This document shows, piece by piece, positions 1 to 8,416 of a stretch of DNA of 64,000 nt. The position numbers and the translations under genes were made by a program. Position 1 is the first letter of the stretch. The number at the start of each line of letters is the position of its first letter. The notes under the pieces are model-generated. The model ran no database searches, was not told the DNA's origin, and saw only the letters and a program-made list of their open reading frames with translations. The stretch is from Candidatus Tityobacter terrigena (GTDB taxonomy: Bacteria; Vulcanimicrobiota; Vulcanimicrobiia; Vulcanimicrobiales; Vulcanimicrobiaceae). The stretch spans positions 87,617 through 151,616 of the forward strand of contig PMHO01000018.1 of assembly GCA_003156715.1 (NCBI GenBank), written 5' to 3'.

Positions 1-837
1 GGTACGATCTTCGTCAGCGATCCGAACGGCAATGCCGTCTCGGAATTCAGCCTGAGCGGAAAGCACCAGTTGCTTGGCGTCCTTAGCGGTTCTTTCAGCG
101 GTCCGACTGGGATGGCGGTGGACGGTCAGGGCACCCTCTACGTCGCTAACGCGGGCGGCGAAATCGTCGAATATGCAAAGGAGGGGACGCAGCCGTCGAC
201 CGTGCTCAACGACCCAGGCTACTGGGCAAATGCCGTCGCAGTCGGCAGCGACGGCACCGTTTACGTAGCCAACCTCTTTAAGGACGAGCAAGGCTCGGGC
301 CAAGGCGCCGGGAACGTCGTTGCGTTCGCACCAGGCAGCACGAGCCCGACGGAAACGTTCAACGACTCGCACTTCTTCTACGTGACCGGTGTGGCCGTCG
401 ATGGCCAAAACGATCTCTTCGTTTCCTACGACGAGGGAACGAGCAAGAATCCAACCCGGACCGGAAGGGTCGTAGAGTTCGTGAAAGGCTCCTCGAATCC
501 AACGGAAATCATTTCGGTTCCCGGTCCTCGCAAGAACAGCGGCACGTACGCGCTAGCGCTTGACAAAACCGGCGATGTCGTCGTAGCGGCATATGGTGCC
601 GGCGCTTTCTACGTCTACGACCCCGGCAACCCGAAGCCAATCCGTTCGTTCGGTTCGGGGCCGGCCATCGTGAACGGCATGGCCTTTGACGCGACGGGAA
701 GCTCGCTGTTTTCGTCGGAGCTGGGCACCAACGCCCTCGACATCTTTGATTATGCCGATGGAAAAATGAGCGGGACGATTCGCTTGAAGTTCAGCGACGG
801 ATACGGCGTCGCCGTCGATCCGCCGCTGGCCGAATGA
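1..837 (+). CDS. NHL/SMP-30-like beta-propeller protein, 5' end cut by the window
   Basis: The frame is open from base 1, so the true start lies outside the window; 278 residues are visible before the TGA. The protein is built of about five repeats with a 'G-[MV]-A-[VF]-D-x-x-G-x-[LV]-[FY]-V' core (for example GMAVDGQGTLYVAN near the start and GVAVDGQNDLFVS near residue 130), the pattern of NHL or six-bladed beta-propellers. Such proteins are usually exported, but the N-terminus that would show a signal peptide is missing. No catalytic residues can be assigned. It converges on the blaI-like gene, with a short hairpin between them. Function unknown; binding or structural role is a guess from fold only. 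Confidence 0.8.
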   Translation, partial: GTIFVSDPNGNAVSEFSLSGKHQLLGVLSGSFSGPTGMAVDGQGTLYVANAGGEIVEYAKEGTQPSTVLNDPGYWANAVAVGSDGTVYVANLFKDEQGSGQGAGNVVAFAPGSTSPTETFNDSHFFYVTGVAVDGQNDLFVSYDEGTSKNPTRTGRVVEFVKGSSNPTEIISVPGPRKNSGTYALALDKTGDVVVAAYGAGAFYVYDPGNPKPIRSFGSGPAIVNGMAFDATGSSLFSSELGTNALDIFDYADGKMSGTIRLKFSDGYGVAVDPPLAE

Positions 838-843
838 TGCGGT

Positions 844-866
844 CGCGCCGCCTACTTTGCGGCGCG
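844..866. terminator. GC hairpin between convergent genes
   Basis: An 8-bp perfect stem (CGCGCCGC, 844-851, pairing with 859-866) encloses a 7-base loop. It sits between the ends of the convergent beta-propeller and blaI-like genes and includes the blaI stop codon. There is no T-tract on either side, so it may be a weak bidirectional terminator or only an mRNA 3'-end stabiliser. Confidence 0.35.
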
Positions 867-1229
867 GCGCAGGAGTGCGCGGATACGTTCGGCCTCGGCG
901 TCGTCGATCTCGCCGGTATCTAAGAGTTTGAGCATCAGCGCCTGCGGCGAGTTGTTGAAAAAGCGCGACACGACGTAGTCGACGACGCTCGAGCGGGCTT
1001 CGTCGCGGCCAACCTTCGGGGTGTAGAGGAATGCTCGGCCGAGCGCCCGGTGGCTAACGTAGCCCTTCGTTTCCAGGATGCGCAGCGTGGTCAGCACGGT
1101 GTTGTAGGCGAGCGGGGGCGGCCCCAGCGCTTCGACGACGTCGCCCACCGTGGCGCTTCCGCGCGACCAGAGAATTTCCATCAGCCGCAGTTCGGCTTCG
1201 GTCAGGGTCGGTGACTTTTTGCGCGCCAT
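852..1229 (-). CDS. BlaI/MecI/CopY-family transcriptional repressor
   Basis: A 125-residue protein of the usual length for the family. The N-terminal winged helix (residues about 8-75) has the family pattern LTEAELRLMEILW, then SATVGDVVEAL, then YNTVLTTLRILETKGYV. The C-terminal part would dimerise. Family members repress beta-lactamase, mecA or copper genes and are normally inactivated by cleavage by a BlaR1/MecR1 membrane protease. No blaR1-type M56 peptidase lies beside this gene, and the beta-lactamase-like gene is 8 kb away, so the target is unknown. A good sigma70-type promoter lies just upstream (1263-1291). The neighbouring acyl-CoA synthetase is divergent and could share control. Confidence 0.88.
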   Translation of the reverse strand: MARKKSPTLTEAELRLMEILWSRGSATVGDVVEALGPPPLAYNTVLTTLRILETKGYVSHRALGRAFLYTPKVGRDEARSSVVDYVVSRFFNNSPQALMLKLLDTGEIDDAEAERIRALLRRAAK

Positions 1230-1262
1230 CAGGTTACGCTCGAAAGGGCGTTCACGCGATCA

Positions 1263-1291
1263 ATCCTAGCGCAGCCGCGGCGCAAAGTCAA
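1263..1291 (-). promoter_or_regulatory. Sigma70-type promoter of the blaI-like gene
   Basis: Read on the minus strand: TTGACT (1291-1286), a 17-base spacer, then TAGGAT (1268-1263). The predicted start of transcription is about 1256, leaving a leader of about 27 bases before the ATG at 1229. No clear Shine-Dalgarno sequence is seen before that ATG. Confidence 0.6.
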
Positions 1292-1346
1292 CTAAGAAAT
1301 TAAGAACTACGATAGGGAGGCACGCCGGCCCGACGAATCGGCGAGC

Positions 1347-3017
1347 ATGGAGCAGGCCAGCTACGCCTCCGGTACGAGTGCCGTGCCGCTCATCGGCGAG
1401 ACGATCGGGGTGCATTTCGATCGTGTCGCCGCCTCCCACCCCACCGGCGAGGCCGTGGTTTCGGTCCACCAGGGCGCCCGTCTGACGTATGCCGAGTTGC
1501 GGGCCGTGACCGACGAGTTCGCGCGCGGGCTCATTGCGCTCGGCGTCCGGCACGGTGACCGGGTCGGCATCTGGTCGACCAATAACATCGAATGGGTGAT
1601 CGCGCAGTTCGCGACGCCTAAGGTCGGCGCGATCCTGGTCAATATCAATCCGGCCTATCGCAGCTCGGAGGCATCCTACGCGCTGCGCCAGAGCGGCGTG
1701 TCGGTGCTGCTGGCGCAGATCCGCCACAAGACGAGCGACTACGCTGAAATCCTGCGTGAGATCCGGCCGGGACTGCGCGAACTGCGTACGGTCGTTCTGA
1801 TCGGCGACGAAGAACTGACGAGCCCGCTCGAGGGTGCGATGCGCTGGGACGACGTGCGCGCCGCGGCGCGCAACGCGGGGCCGGACGTGCTCGCCGAGCG
1901 GCTCGCGCTGACGCAATTCGACGAACCGATCAACATCCAATATACCTCGGGCACGACCGGCTTTCCGAAAGGCGCGACCCTTTCGCATCACAACATCCTC
2001 AACAACGGGTTTTTCATCGGCGAAGGCTGCCGCTATTCGGCGGCCGACCGAGTGTGCGTGCCGGTTCCATTTTACCACTGCTTCGGCATGGTTCTTGGCA
2101 ACCTCGCCATCGTGACCCATGGGGCGACGATCGTCATACCCAACTATTCCTTCGACGCCGCGGCGACCATGCGAGCGGTCGTGCGAGAGCGTTGCACGTC
2201 TCTGTACGGCGTGCCGACCATGTTCATCGCCGAGCTCGGCTTGCCCGACTTTGCCGACTACGATTGCGCCACGCTGCGCACCGGGATCATGGCCGGGTCG
2301 CCGTGTCCGGTCGAGATCATGAAGCGGGTGCAAACGGAGATGCACATGCCCGAGGTCACGATCTGCTACGGCATGACCGAAACGTCGCCCGTCTCGACGC
2401 AGACCGCGGTCGACGATCCGCTCGACAAGCGCACGGGGACGGTCGGCCGCGTCCATCCACACCTCGAGGTCAAGGTCGTCGACGAGCAGAACCGGGTCGT
2501 GCCCTGCGGAACGCCCGGCGAGTTGTGCACGCGCGGCTATAGCGTCATGCTGGGCTATTGGGAGGACCCCGACAATACGGCCAAGTCGATCGACGCGGCG
2601 CGCTACATGCACACCGGCGACATCGCGACGATGGACGCGCAGGGCTACGTCAACATCGCGGGACGGATCAAGGATATGGTCATCCGCGGCGGAGAGAACG
2701 TCTATCCGCGGGAGATCGAGGAGTTTCTTTACGGTCACCCGGCGATCAAGGACGTCTCGGTGATCGGCGTTCCGGACGAGAAATACGGCGAAGAGCTGTG
2801 CGCGTGGGTCGTTCTCAAAGAGGGAGCGAGCGCAACCGAAGAGACCGTGCGGGAGTTCTGCCGCGGCAAGATCGCACACTACAAGGTGCCGCGCTACGTC
2901 AAGTTCGTCAGCGAGTTTCCGATGACGGTTACCGGTAAGGTTCAGAAGTTCAAGATGCGCGCCGCCTCGACCGAGGAGCTCGGACTGGAGTCAGCCGACA
3001 AAATCGTCACCGCGTAG
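1347..3017 (+). CDS. Long/medium-chain acyl-CoA synthetase (AMP-binding, FadD-like)
   Basis: A 556-residue member of the ANL adenylating superfamily. Visible motifs are the P-loop-like [11 protein letters not shown] (199-209), GMTET (342-346), the TGD motif (423-425), the hinge region with [20 protein letters not shown], and the C-terminal catalytic lysine in TGKVQK (near 531). The enzyme would activate a carboxylic acid to acyl-AMP and then to acyl-CoA. The length and the NINPAYR segment resemble the FadD/medium-chain acyl-CoA ligase group, but substrate chain length cannot be read from sequence. The HAD hydrolase follows 41 bases downstream in the same direction, so the two may be cotranscribed. 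The start is the ATG at 1347, preceded by an AGGGAGG-type site about 27 bases upstream and therefore somewhat uncertain. Confidence 0.92.
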   Translation: MEQASYASGTSAVPLIGETIGVHFDRVAASHPTGEAVVSVHQGARLTYAELRAVTDEFARGLIALGVRHGDRVGIWSTNNIEWVIAQFATPKVGAILVNINPAYRSSEASYALRQSGVSVLLAQIRHKTSDYAEILREIRPGLRELRTVVLIGDEELTSPLEGAMRWDDVRAAARNAGPDVLAERLALTQFDEPINIQYTSGTTGFPKGATLSHHNILNNGFFIGEGCRYSAADRVCVPVPFYHCFGMVLGNLAIVTHGATIVIPNYSFDAAATMRAVVRERCTSLYGVPTMFIAELGLPDFADYDCATLRTGIMAGSPCPVEIMKRVQTEMHMPEVTICYGMTETSPVSTQTAVDDPLDKRTGTVGRVHPHLEVKVVDEQNRVVPCGTPGELCTRGYSVMLGYWEDPDNTAKSIDAARYMHTGDIATMDAQGYVNIAGRIKDMVIRGGENVYPREIEEFLYGHPAIKDVSVIGVPDEKYGEELCAWVVLKEGASATEETVREFCRGKIAHYKVPRYVKFVSEFPMTVTGKVQKFKMRAASTEELGLESADKIVTA

Positions 3018-3058
3018 GAGCGGCGAGGGGCGGCCCCGCTCGAGGCGAAGCGCACCCG

Positions 3059-3769
3059 ATGGAACCTCCCAAAGCGTTGGTTTTCGACGTCTTCGGAACG
3101 CTCGTCGATTGGCGCACGAGCATCGCGCTGCAGCTTCGCGCGTTTGGCCGGAGCCGCGGGCTCGAGGCGGATTGGGAGCGCTTCGTCGACGCTTGGCGCG
3201 CGGCGTACGTGCCCTCGATGGAGCGGGTGCGGCGCGGCGAGATCGGGTGGGCGAACCTGGATGCGCTGCACGCTGCCTCCTTTGACGACCTTTGGCGCAG
3301 CTTCGGCCTGCAGTCCCTGCCGCCGGACGAACGTACCTTCTGCGTCGAGATGTGGCATCGGCTGGAGCCATGGTCCGACGTGCGTGCGGGGCTCGAGCGG
3401 CTGCGCCGCCGCTACGTCGTCGGCACGCTGTCCAACGGGAACGTTGCGCTGCAAGTCGATCTCGTGCGCCACGCCGGCCTGCATTTCGACGTCCTCTTTT
3501 CGGCGGAACACTTCCGCCGGTACAAGCCGGATGCAGGGACGTACCTCGGCGCCGCGGAGCTGCTCGGCCTGGCGCCGGCCGAGCTCATGCTGGTGGCCGC
3601 GCACAACGGCGACCTCGCGGCAGCCGCGTCGTGCGGGTTGCGAACGGCCTTCATCGCGCGGCCGCACGAATACGGCCCCGAGCAGCGCCAAGACCTCGCG
3701 CCCGAGCCCCGCATCGAACTTGCGGCGCGAGATCTTGTAGCGTTGGCGGAGGCGTTGCCGAGCGCTTAG
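3059..3769 (+). CDS. HAD-superfamily hydrolase, haloacid dehalogenase type II
   Basis: A 236-residue protein of the length typical for L-2-haloacid dehalogenases. HAD motif I is DVFGTLVDW with the nucleophile Asp near residue 10. Motif II is the Ser/Asn of LSNGN, motif III the Lys of RYKPD, and motif IV the Asp of VAAHNGDL. This last form (AAHxxD) is the common variant of the family rather than the SSNAWD of characterised enzymes, so true dehalogenation is uncertain and it may act on another small acid or phosphate ester. It is cytoplasmic. It overlaps tail-to-tail by four bases with the substrate-binding protein gene on the other strand. Confidence 0.87.
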   Translation: MEPPKALVFDVFGTLVDWRTSIALQLRAFGRSRGLEADWERFVDAWRAAYVPSMERVRRGEIGWANLDALHAASFDDLWRSFGLQSLPPDERTFCVEMWHRLEPWSDVRAGLERLRRRYVVGTLSNGNVALQVDLVRHAGLHFDVLFSAEHFRRYKPDAGTYLGAAELLGLAPAELMLVAAHNGDLAAAASCGLRTAFIARPHEYGPEQRQDLAPEPRIELAARDLVALAEALPSA

Positions 3770-5127
3770 CCCGTTTTGACCGGGGTGTAGTCGGCGCGCG
3801 CCGGGATTTTTTGCGAGCCGATGATCGCCGCGGCCTTCGTACTGTCGGGATTCGAGCAGGACTCGGCGGCGAAGTCGCCGCCGACGGCGGATCCGATCAC
3901 AAAGTACTCATCGGTGCTGCGTCGCTTCGACTTGGGAACGATGACGCCGGCGTAGGTCTCTTGCACCGCCTGGTGATCGCACTTGCGCCAGTAGTTGAGG
4001 CTCTTCTTGCCGGCATCGTAGCGATGACCTTCGAAGGTCTCGACCAGCTTTTCCGCATCGGTCGTGCCCGCAGCCAGGATACGGTCGCACATTTGCTCGC
4101 CGGCGATGTAGCCGAGATACTGCCGCCAGTTGGTGGGAAAGCCGTTCGCGCGAGCTTTGAGGATGTCGTAGATGCGACCCGTTCGGGCGCCGCCTGCCTC
4201 GGGTCCCCAAACGTAGCCCCAAATCGAGCCGACGATGTCGTCCACCGGCATTCCGACTGCGACCTCGTTGCCGCAGAGGATGCCGCCCATCGCCATCTGC
4301 TTGTGAATGCCCAGATTGACCGCTTGTTTGGAAGCGTTCTGCGTGTCGGGACCGTAGTTGCAGAAAACCAGCACGTTTGCGTCGGTGTTGCGCGCGCGGG
4401 TCAAGTACGACGAGTAATCGACCTGTCCGAGGGGATGCTTGTCATTGCCGACTTCTGCGCCGCCCGCCGCGCGCAGGATCTTCGAGAGCCGGTCGTGCGC
4501 ATCGTTGCCGAACGCGTAGTCGGCGGTGAGAAAGTACCAGCGCTTGCCCTTCTTGAGCAGCGCCGGGCCGATCGCGTTCGCGAGCATCGCGTTCGAGCAG
4601 GTCGCACGGAAGCAGACCCGGTTGGCTTTGGGACCCGTGATGTTCGTGTCGTGCGTCCCGATCGCGAGGAACAGCACGCCGTTCTCTTCGGCAGTTGCCG
4701 ACACGGCTAAGCCGACCGCAGACGAGAGGCCGCCCATCAAGACGTCGACCTTCTCCTGAGAAATGAGGCGCTTAGCTTCGTTGTTTCCGACCGCGGGGAC
4801 GCTCGTGTCGTCGCCCCGAACGATCGCGAATTGTACGCGCGAGTTCTTGCGGTTCGCCTCATCGATGGCGGCCTGTATGCCGTTCTGCTGCGACTCGCCG
4901 GCAACCGCGTAGACGCCGGAGAACGAGTCGATATGCCCGAGCTTGATCGTCGCGCCGCCCCCGGCAGCGATGACGTCGCGGGGTGGCCGTAGCGGCGCCG
5001 CGCCGGCGTGGCGCGCTTCGAGCAGCGGGTATCCGAGGGCGGCGGCCCCGGCCAGGCCGAGTGCGCCCGTTCGCCGCAAAAATTCCGAGCGCGAAACCTC
5101 GCCCTCGCGCACGATCTCGTCGTTCAT
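3766..5127 (-). CDS. ABC transporter substrate-binding protein (Leu/amide-binding type), Tat-like signal
   Basis: A 453-residue type I periplasmic binding protein (Peripla_BP_6, branched-chain amino acid/urea/amide group). The start at 5127 is set by AAGGAG eight bases upstream; the open frame continues far upstream but without family similarity. The N-terminus FLRRTGALGLAGAAALG resembles a twin-arginine signal, suggesting export through Tat. The mature part begins with IKLGHIDSFSGVYAVAGE, typical of the first lobe, and later has QVDYSSYLTRARNTDANVL. No permease or ATPase gene is adjacent, so it either works with a transporter encoded elsewhere or senses a ligand. Ligand unknown. Confidence 0.88.
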   Translation of the reverse strand: MNDEIVREGEVSRSEFLRRTGALGLAGAAALGYPLLEARHAGAAPLRPPRDVIAAGGGATIKLGHIDSFSGVYAVAGESQQNGIQAAIDEANRKNSRVQFAIVRGDDTSVPAVGNNEAKRLISQEKVDVLMGGLSSAVGLAVSATAEENGVLFLAIGTHDTNITGPKANRVCFRATCSNAMLANAIGPALLKKGKRWYFLTADYAFGNDAHDRLSKILRAAGGAEVGNDKHPLGQVDYSSYLTRARNTDANVLVFCNYGPDTQNASKQAVNLGIHKQMAMGGILCGNEVAVGMPVDDIVGSIWGYVWGPEAGGARTGRIYDILKARANGFPTNWRQYLGYIAGEQMCDRILAAGTTDAEKLVETFEGHRYDAGKKSLNYWRKCDHQAVQETYAGVIVPKSKRRSTDEYFVIGSAVGGDFAAESCSNPDSTKAAAIIGSQKIPARADYTPVKTG

Positions 5128-5297
5128 ACCAATTCGGCTCCTTGATGAAAATCCAGAGTAATTGCATTGGGCGTGAGGCGACCGGCGCGAACGAAAAAAG
5201 CGTACGCGGGCCGCCGAACCGGCCCTTGGCTTTCGCGGCGGCAGGCGAGGCATCATTTTACAAGGGTTGGCAGGCGGCGCACCGTACTCGGACCGGT

Positions 5298-6347
5298 ATG
5301 GCGAAGGCGCGCGGCGCTGGGCGCGGTAAAGGTGCCGCCGCCGGCCCGGCGCGGGTGCCCAAGATTGCATTGCTGCTGCGCCTGCTGGCCGCAATCGATG
5401 AGGGGCGCCACGGCTTCGCAGCCTTGGCCGAGCGGGTCGATCCCGATAACCCGCCGAGCATTCGCACGTTGCGGCGCTATCTGGCCACGCTCTGCGAGGC
5501 GGGCTTTCCGTGGCATTACGATCGCGAGAGCGGCACGTACCGCTTCGAAAGCGGCTACTCGCTGCGTCGCCTCTCGCTTTCGGGTAGCGAACTGTTCGGG
5601 CTGCTCGCACTGCGCGGCATTGCGACTTCCCTGGGCGGAAACATCGGCGCATCGATGGGCGAAATGACGGAAAAGTTGACGCGCGTTGCCGATCGCGTGA
5701 CGGCCCCTGCGGCGGCCCGCACGGCCGTGCGGTTACAGGTGACCGATCCTCACTTAGACGCCGAGCGGGGCGCCATCTTCGAAATGCTGCAAAAGGCCCA
5801 GCGCGACCGTCAAAGCGTGCGCTTTGGATACGTCGACAAGGCGGGCCGCCGCTCGGCCCGGCACGTCGACACCTACGGCTTCGTCGTGTCGGGAGGCCGC
5901 GTTTACGTCGTCGCGCACGACCGCGGGCGGGGAGCGAAGCGCGTCTTCGCACTCGACGGCATAAGCGGCGCCAAGATCGCGCCGCAACGCTTCACGCTAC
6001 CCGACGACTTCGATATCGAGGCGTTCGCGGCACGCTCGGTCAGCGGAATCATGCACGGCGACCAAGCGATGACGATCACCGTCCGCTTTTCCGCGGTCGT
6101 AGCACGCGCCGCAAAGGCGGACCGCGTGGTTCGCGAACGGTCGCTCGCGGAGCACGGCGACGGCTCGATCGACATTACCTATACCGTTGCGGACTGCGAC
6201 GAATTCGTTCGCTGGACGGCCAAGTGGGGCGCCGAAGCCGAAATCTTGTGGCCGCCGCAAGCGCGCATCCTAGCCCGCGACCTGGCGCTCTCCATCGCAC
6301 GCAAATACGAGGTGGAGGCGCGCGCCGCTTCCAGAAGCGGCGCGTAA
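5298..6347 (+). CDS. WYL-domain transcriptional regulator
   Basis: A 349-residue protein. The N-terminal third (about 20-90) is a winged helix of the DeoR-like kind (TLRRYLATLCEAGFP). The centre and C-terminus form a WYL domain: QSVRFGYVDKAGRR, then GRVYVVAHDRGRG, and the C-terminal extension with a WxxKWGAEAEIL segment. Such regulators bind nucleic acid or small ligands and often control DNA-damage or defence genes; here no target is apparent. The frame is open upstream of 5298, but the ATG at 5298 is the first that gives a normal N-terminus. It is divergent from the substrate-binding protein gene and is followed by a strong hairpin at 6353-6382. Confidence 0.85.
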   Translation: MAKARGAGRGKGAAAGPARVPKIALLLRLLAAIDEGRHGFAALAERVDPDNPPSIRTLRRYLATLCEAGFPWHYDRESGTYRFESGYSLRRLSLSGSELFGLLALRGIATSLGGNIGASMGEMTEKLTRVADRVTAPAAARTAVRLQVTDPHLDAERGAIFEMLQKAQRDRQSVRFGYVDKAGRRSARHVDTYGFVVSGGRVYVVAHDRGRGAKRVFALDGISGAKIAPQRFTLPDDFDIEAFAARSVSGIMHGDQAMTITVRFSAVVARAAKADRVVRERSLAEHGDGSIDITYTVADCDEFVRWTAKWGAEAEILWPPQARILARDLALSIARKYEVEARAASRSGA

Positions 6348-6352
6348 AGCGA

Positions 6353-6382
6353 GCAGGGGCGGTGATCGCTCACCTCCCCTGC
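6353..6382 (+). terminator. Hairpin after the WYL regulator
   Basis: GCAGGGG (6353-6359) pairs with CCCCTGC (6376-6382); inside, GGTGA (6361-6365) pairs with TCACC (6370-6374) around a four-base TCGC loop, with a single mismatch. The stem starts six bases after the TAA of the WYL gene. Only a few T residues follow, so it is terminator-like rather than a classic intrinsic terminator. Confidence 0.5.
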
Positions 6383-6666
6383 CGACGTGCTTCTTCGTGC
6401 GAGCGGCGGTGCGTGTGTCGATTGCTCGACGCGCTCTCCGGCCGGCGTACGGTTTCGATCGGTTTCGTTGGATGTCCGCCGCGAAGCGGTGTTCCAATGT
6501 ATCGGCGATCGCGTTGTCACGCACAACGCACTTCATTGCTGAAGTGTCCGTACTTTAACACCTGGTGTAGGGGGCTGCAAGGGGAACGCGGGCCTGCCCA
6601 CAACGTTTCCACAAGAAAGTCCGTTTATTCGCTGAAATCCACCGCCTATTCACAACGGAGGCTCGT
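6383..6666. other. Non-coding stretch with two small palindromes
   Basis: Between the hairpin that follows the WYL gene and the His-rich secreted protein gene no ORF with coding character is seen. It contains two operator-sized inverted repeats: GCGTTGT-CACGC-ACAACGC (6511-6529) and ACACC-T-GGTGT (6558-6568). Base composition becomes more A+T-rich from about 6535 to 6660. A promoter for the downstream gene is expected here but no pair of -35/-10 boxes with proper spacing could be identified. Confidence 0.45.
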
Positions 6667-7194
6667 TTGCAACCAGCGCGCATCGCTTTCCGGCGAACGT
6701 TCGCGGCCTGCACGCTCGCGCTGATGCTCGGCACGCCGGGCGGCGCCATGTCGGGGCAGCAACCCGACGGACGGCCGGTCGACGGCATTCAATGCCAGCA
6801 GATGGAGGGCGCCGTCTTCCATATCCACCAGCACCTGGCGCTCTTCGATCACGGCAAACCCATCGACATTCCAAGCGACGTGGGGCGGCCGCTGGTCGCC
6901 GGCTGCCTCTATTGGCTTCATACCCATACCCCGGACGGGCTGATCCACGTCGAGTCGCCGGCATTCCGCACGTTCACCCTGGGCAACTTCTTCGATGTTT
7001 GGGGAGAGCCGCTCAGCCCGACCGCGGTGGGTCCCGCGCGCGTCAAGAAAGGCGAGATCCGCGTCTGGGTCGATGGCCGCACCTTCGCGGGCAATCCGCG
7101 TGGAATCGAGCTGGCGCAGCACACCGACATCACGATCGAGGCGGGGCCGCCCTACTCCAAGCCGGCGCCCTTCACGAACTGGCAGGGGCAGTGA
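6667..7194 (+). CDS. Secreted His-rich protein of unknown function
   Basis: A 175-residue protein starting at TTG 6667, chosen because GGAGG lies at proper spacing just upstream and no ATG fits. Residues 1 to about 28 look like a signal peptide (two Arg, then an Ala/Leu-rich core ending near GGAMSG). The mature part contains two His clusters, HIHQH (near 51-55) and HTHTPDGLIH (near 84-93), with Cys at CQQM and GCLYW. The spacing of His and Asp suggests a metal or small-ligand site. The pattern HIHxHLxxF, LHTHxxDGxIHVE and FTLGxFFDxWG recurs in secreted bacterial proteins of unassigned function as I recall them. Possible roles include metal binding; nothing in the neighbourhood decides it. Confidence 0.75.
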   Translation: MQPARIAFRRTFAACTLALMLGTPGGAMSGQQPDGRPVDGIQCQQMEGAVFHIHQHLALFDHGKPIDIPSDVGRPLVAGCLYWLHTHTPDGLIHVESPAFRTFTLGNFFDVWGEPLSPTAVGPARVKKGEIRVWVDGRTFAGNPRGIELAQHTDITIEAGPPYSKPAPFTNWQGQ

Positions 7195-7204
7195 CCGTGC
7201 GCTT

Positions 7205-8416
7205 TTACTCGAGCACGAGCCGCATTGCGTCGAAGTCGAGCGTCACCGCAAAACGCCGGAAGAACCCGTGCGAGACCGTGCCGCTCACGTGAAAGGGAAA
7301 CATGCCGTACGGCGTGCCTTCGGGGGTGAACAGTCCTTGCACGCCCGCGACGGTCGTCGTACCGAGCGTTACCGTGGCGTCAAAGGGGACGATCGTCACC
7401 GGTCCGCCGCCGCCCATTCCCTGCGTTTCGTGCGCCCGGTCCAAGAACACGTGCGCCTCGCGAAGCGTCTCCTGGCTGGCTGAAACGCCGCCGCCCGCCA
7501 AGCCGGTGTCGACGTTGAAAAGTCCCACCGGTCCGTCGTTGATGTGCCCCCGGGCAAAGATGAAATGATCGCCGACTAGCCAGATCGGAATGGCCGCAGC
7601 GCCCCGCCGGGCGGCAGACTCCTCGAAGGCTTTCGAGTTGTTGCGCAAGCGAAGTTCGAGGCGGCCGTGTGCGTAGTCGATCGTCGAAAGAAAGCGGTCG
7701 AGCAAACCGGTTCCGATCACGCCGTCGAGGTGCCGGCCACCGAGTTGCGGGAAGGAGCGCGAGGTCAGGACCGTGGCCGGGACGTTCTCGACGCGAGCGT
7801 TTCCGAGCACGATCGAATCGATCTTCGCGTGATCGACGGCAGCCCGTTTGCCGCCGGCGAAAACGCCGACCTCCCCTGGTGTCGCAGCGATGCCGAGTTC
7901 GCTTGCGAAATCCGGATCGAGCACGATGTCCGGAGCGCCGGTGTCGATGAAAAACAGCCCGTTCAGTTTGTCGTTCACCCTGACCACCAGCACCGGCAGC
8001 GGATCGGTCGTGACGAACGGAACGGCCGCTTCGGAACCGTTGATTTTGACGCGGAAGTCGCCGCTCGTTCCGGTGCGCAGGCTCAGGTCGTGCATGAGAT
8101 GCAGGACTCGCTCGTTTGTAGGGTCGCGCGACAGGATGCTCTCGAGGCGAACGCGAGCGCTTGCAAGGTCATTCGAAAAGAGCTCCACCGAAGCCAGGCC
8201 GATGCCGGCGTTTTGATCGCTCGGGTGCGCGGCCAAAAGGTCCCGGTAGCCGCGACCCGCTGCCGCGAAGTCGCCGGCCGCAAAAGCCGCGTCGGGACTT
8301 TCCTGGGCCGAACCGACGCGGCCTGGGCAGGCGCCGCCGAGCAGCGCGACGAGGGCGAGTGCCGCGAGAGATCGCGCCTTCGCCTGCGCGGGCCGGGCTG
8401 CGGGCTTTTTCGGCAT
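7205..8416 (-). CDS. Retropepsin-like aspartyl protease domain protein with N-terminal TPR
   Basis: A 403-residue exported protein: a signal peptide (about 1-38, ALALVALLGGACPG, possibly a lipoprotein Cys), a short tetratricopeptide region (about 43-110), then two copies of the retroviral-type aspartyl protease core. The first has the catalytic-looking FFIDTGAPDIVLD, the second FNVDTGLAGGG; in single-chain retropepsin-like enzymes both Asp-Thr-Gly motifs form the active site. It starts at the ATG at 8416, which shares one base with the TGA of the upstream beta-lactamase-like gene (TGATG), so translation is probably coupled. Substrate unknown; activity in the periplasm is inferred from the signal. 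Confidence 0.82.
   Translation of the reverse strand: MPKKPAARPAQAKARSLAALALVALLGGACPGRVGSAQESPDAAFAAGDFAAAGRGYRDLLAAHPSDQNAGIGLASVELFSNDLASARVRLESILSRDPTNERVLHLMHDLSLRTGTSGDFRVKINGSEAAVPFVTTDPLPVLVVRVNDKLNGLFFIDTGAPDIVLDPDFASELGIAATPGEVGVFAGGKRAAVDHAKIDSIVLGNARVENVPATVLTSRSFPQLGGRHLDGVIGTGLLDRFLSTIDYAHGRLELRLRNNSKAFEESAARRGAAAIPIWLVGDHFIFARGHINDGPVGLFNVDTGLAGGGVSASQETLREAHVFLDRAHETQGMGGGGPVTIVPFDATVTLGTTTVAGVQGLFTPEGTPYGMFPFHVSGTVSHGFFRRFAVTLDFDAMRLVLE

Noticed and set aside
1266-2879. Long open frame on the minus strand (537 codons) across the acyl-CoA synthetase
   Set aside because: It is antisense to a gene with clear family motifs and has the Arg/His/Asp-rich composition of a GC-rich shadow frame.
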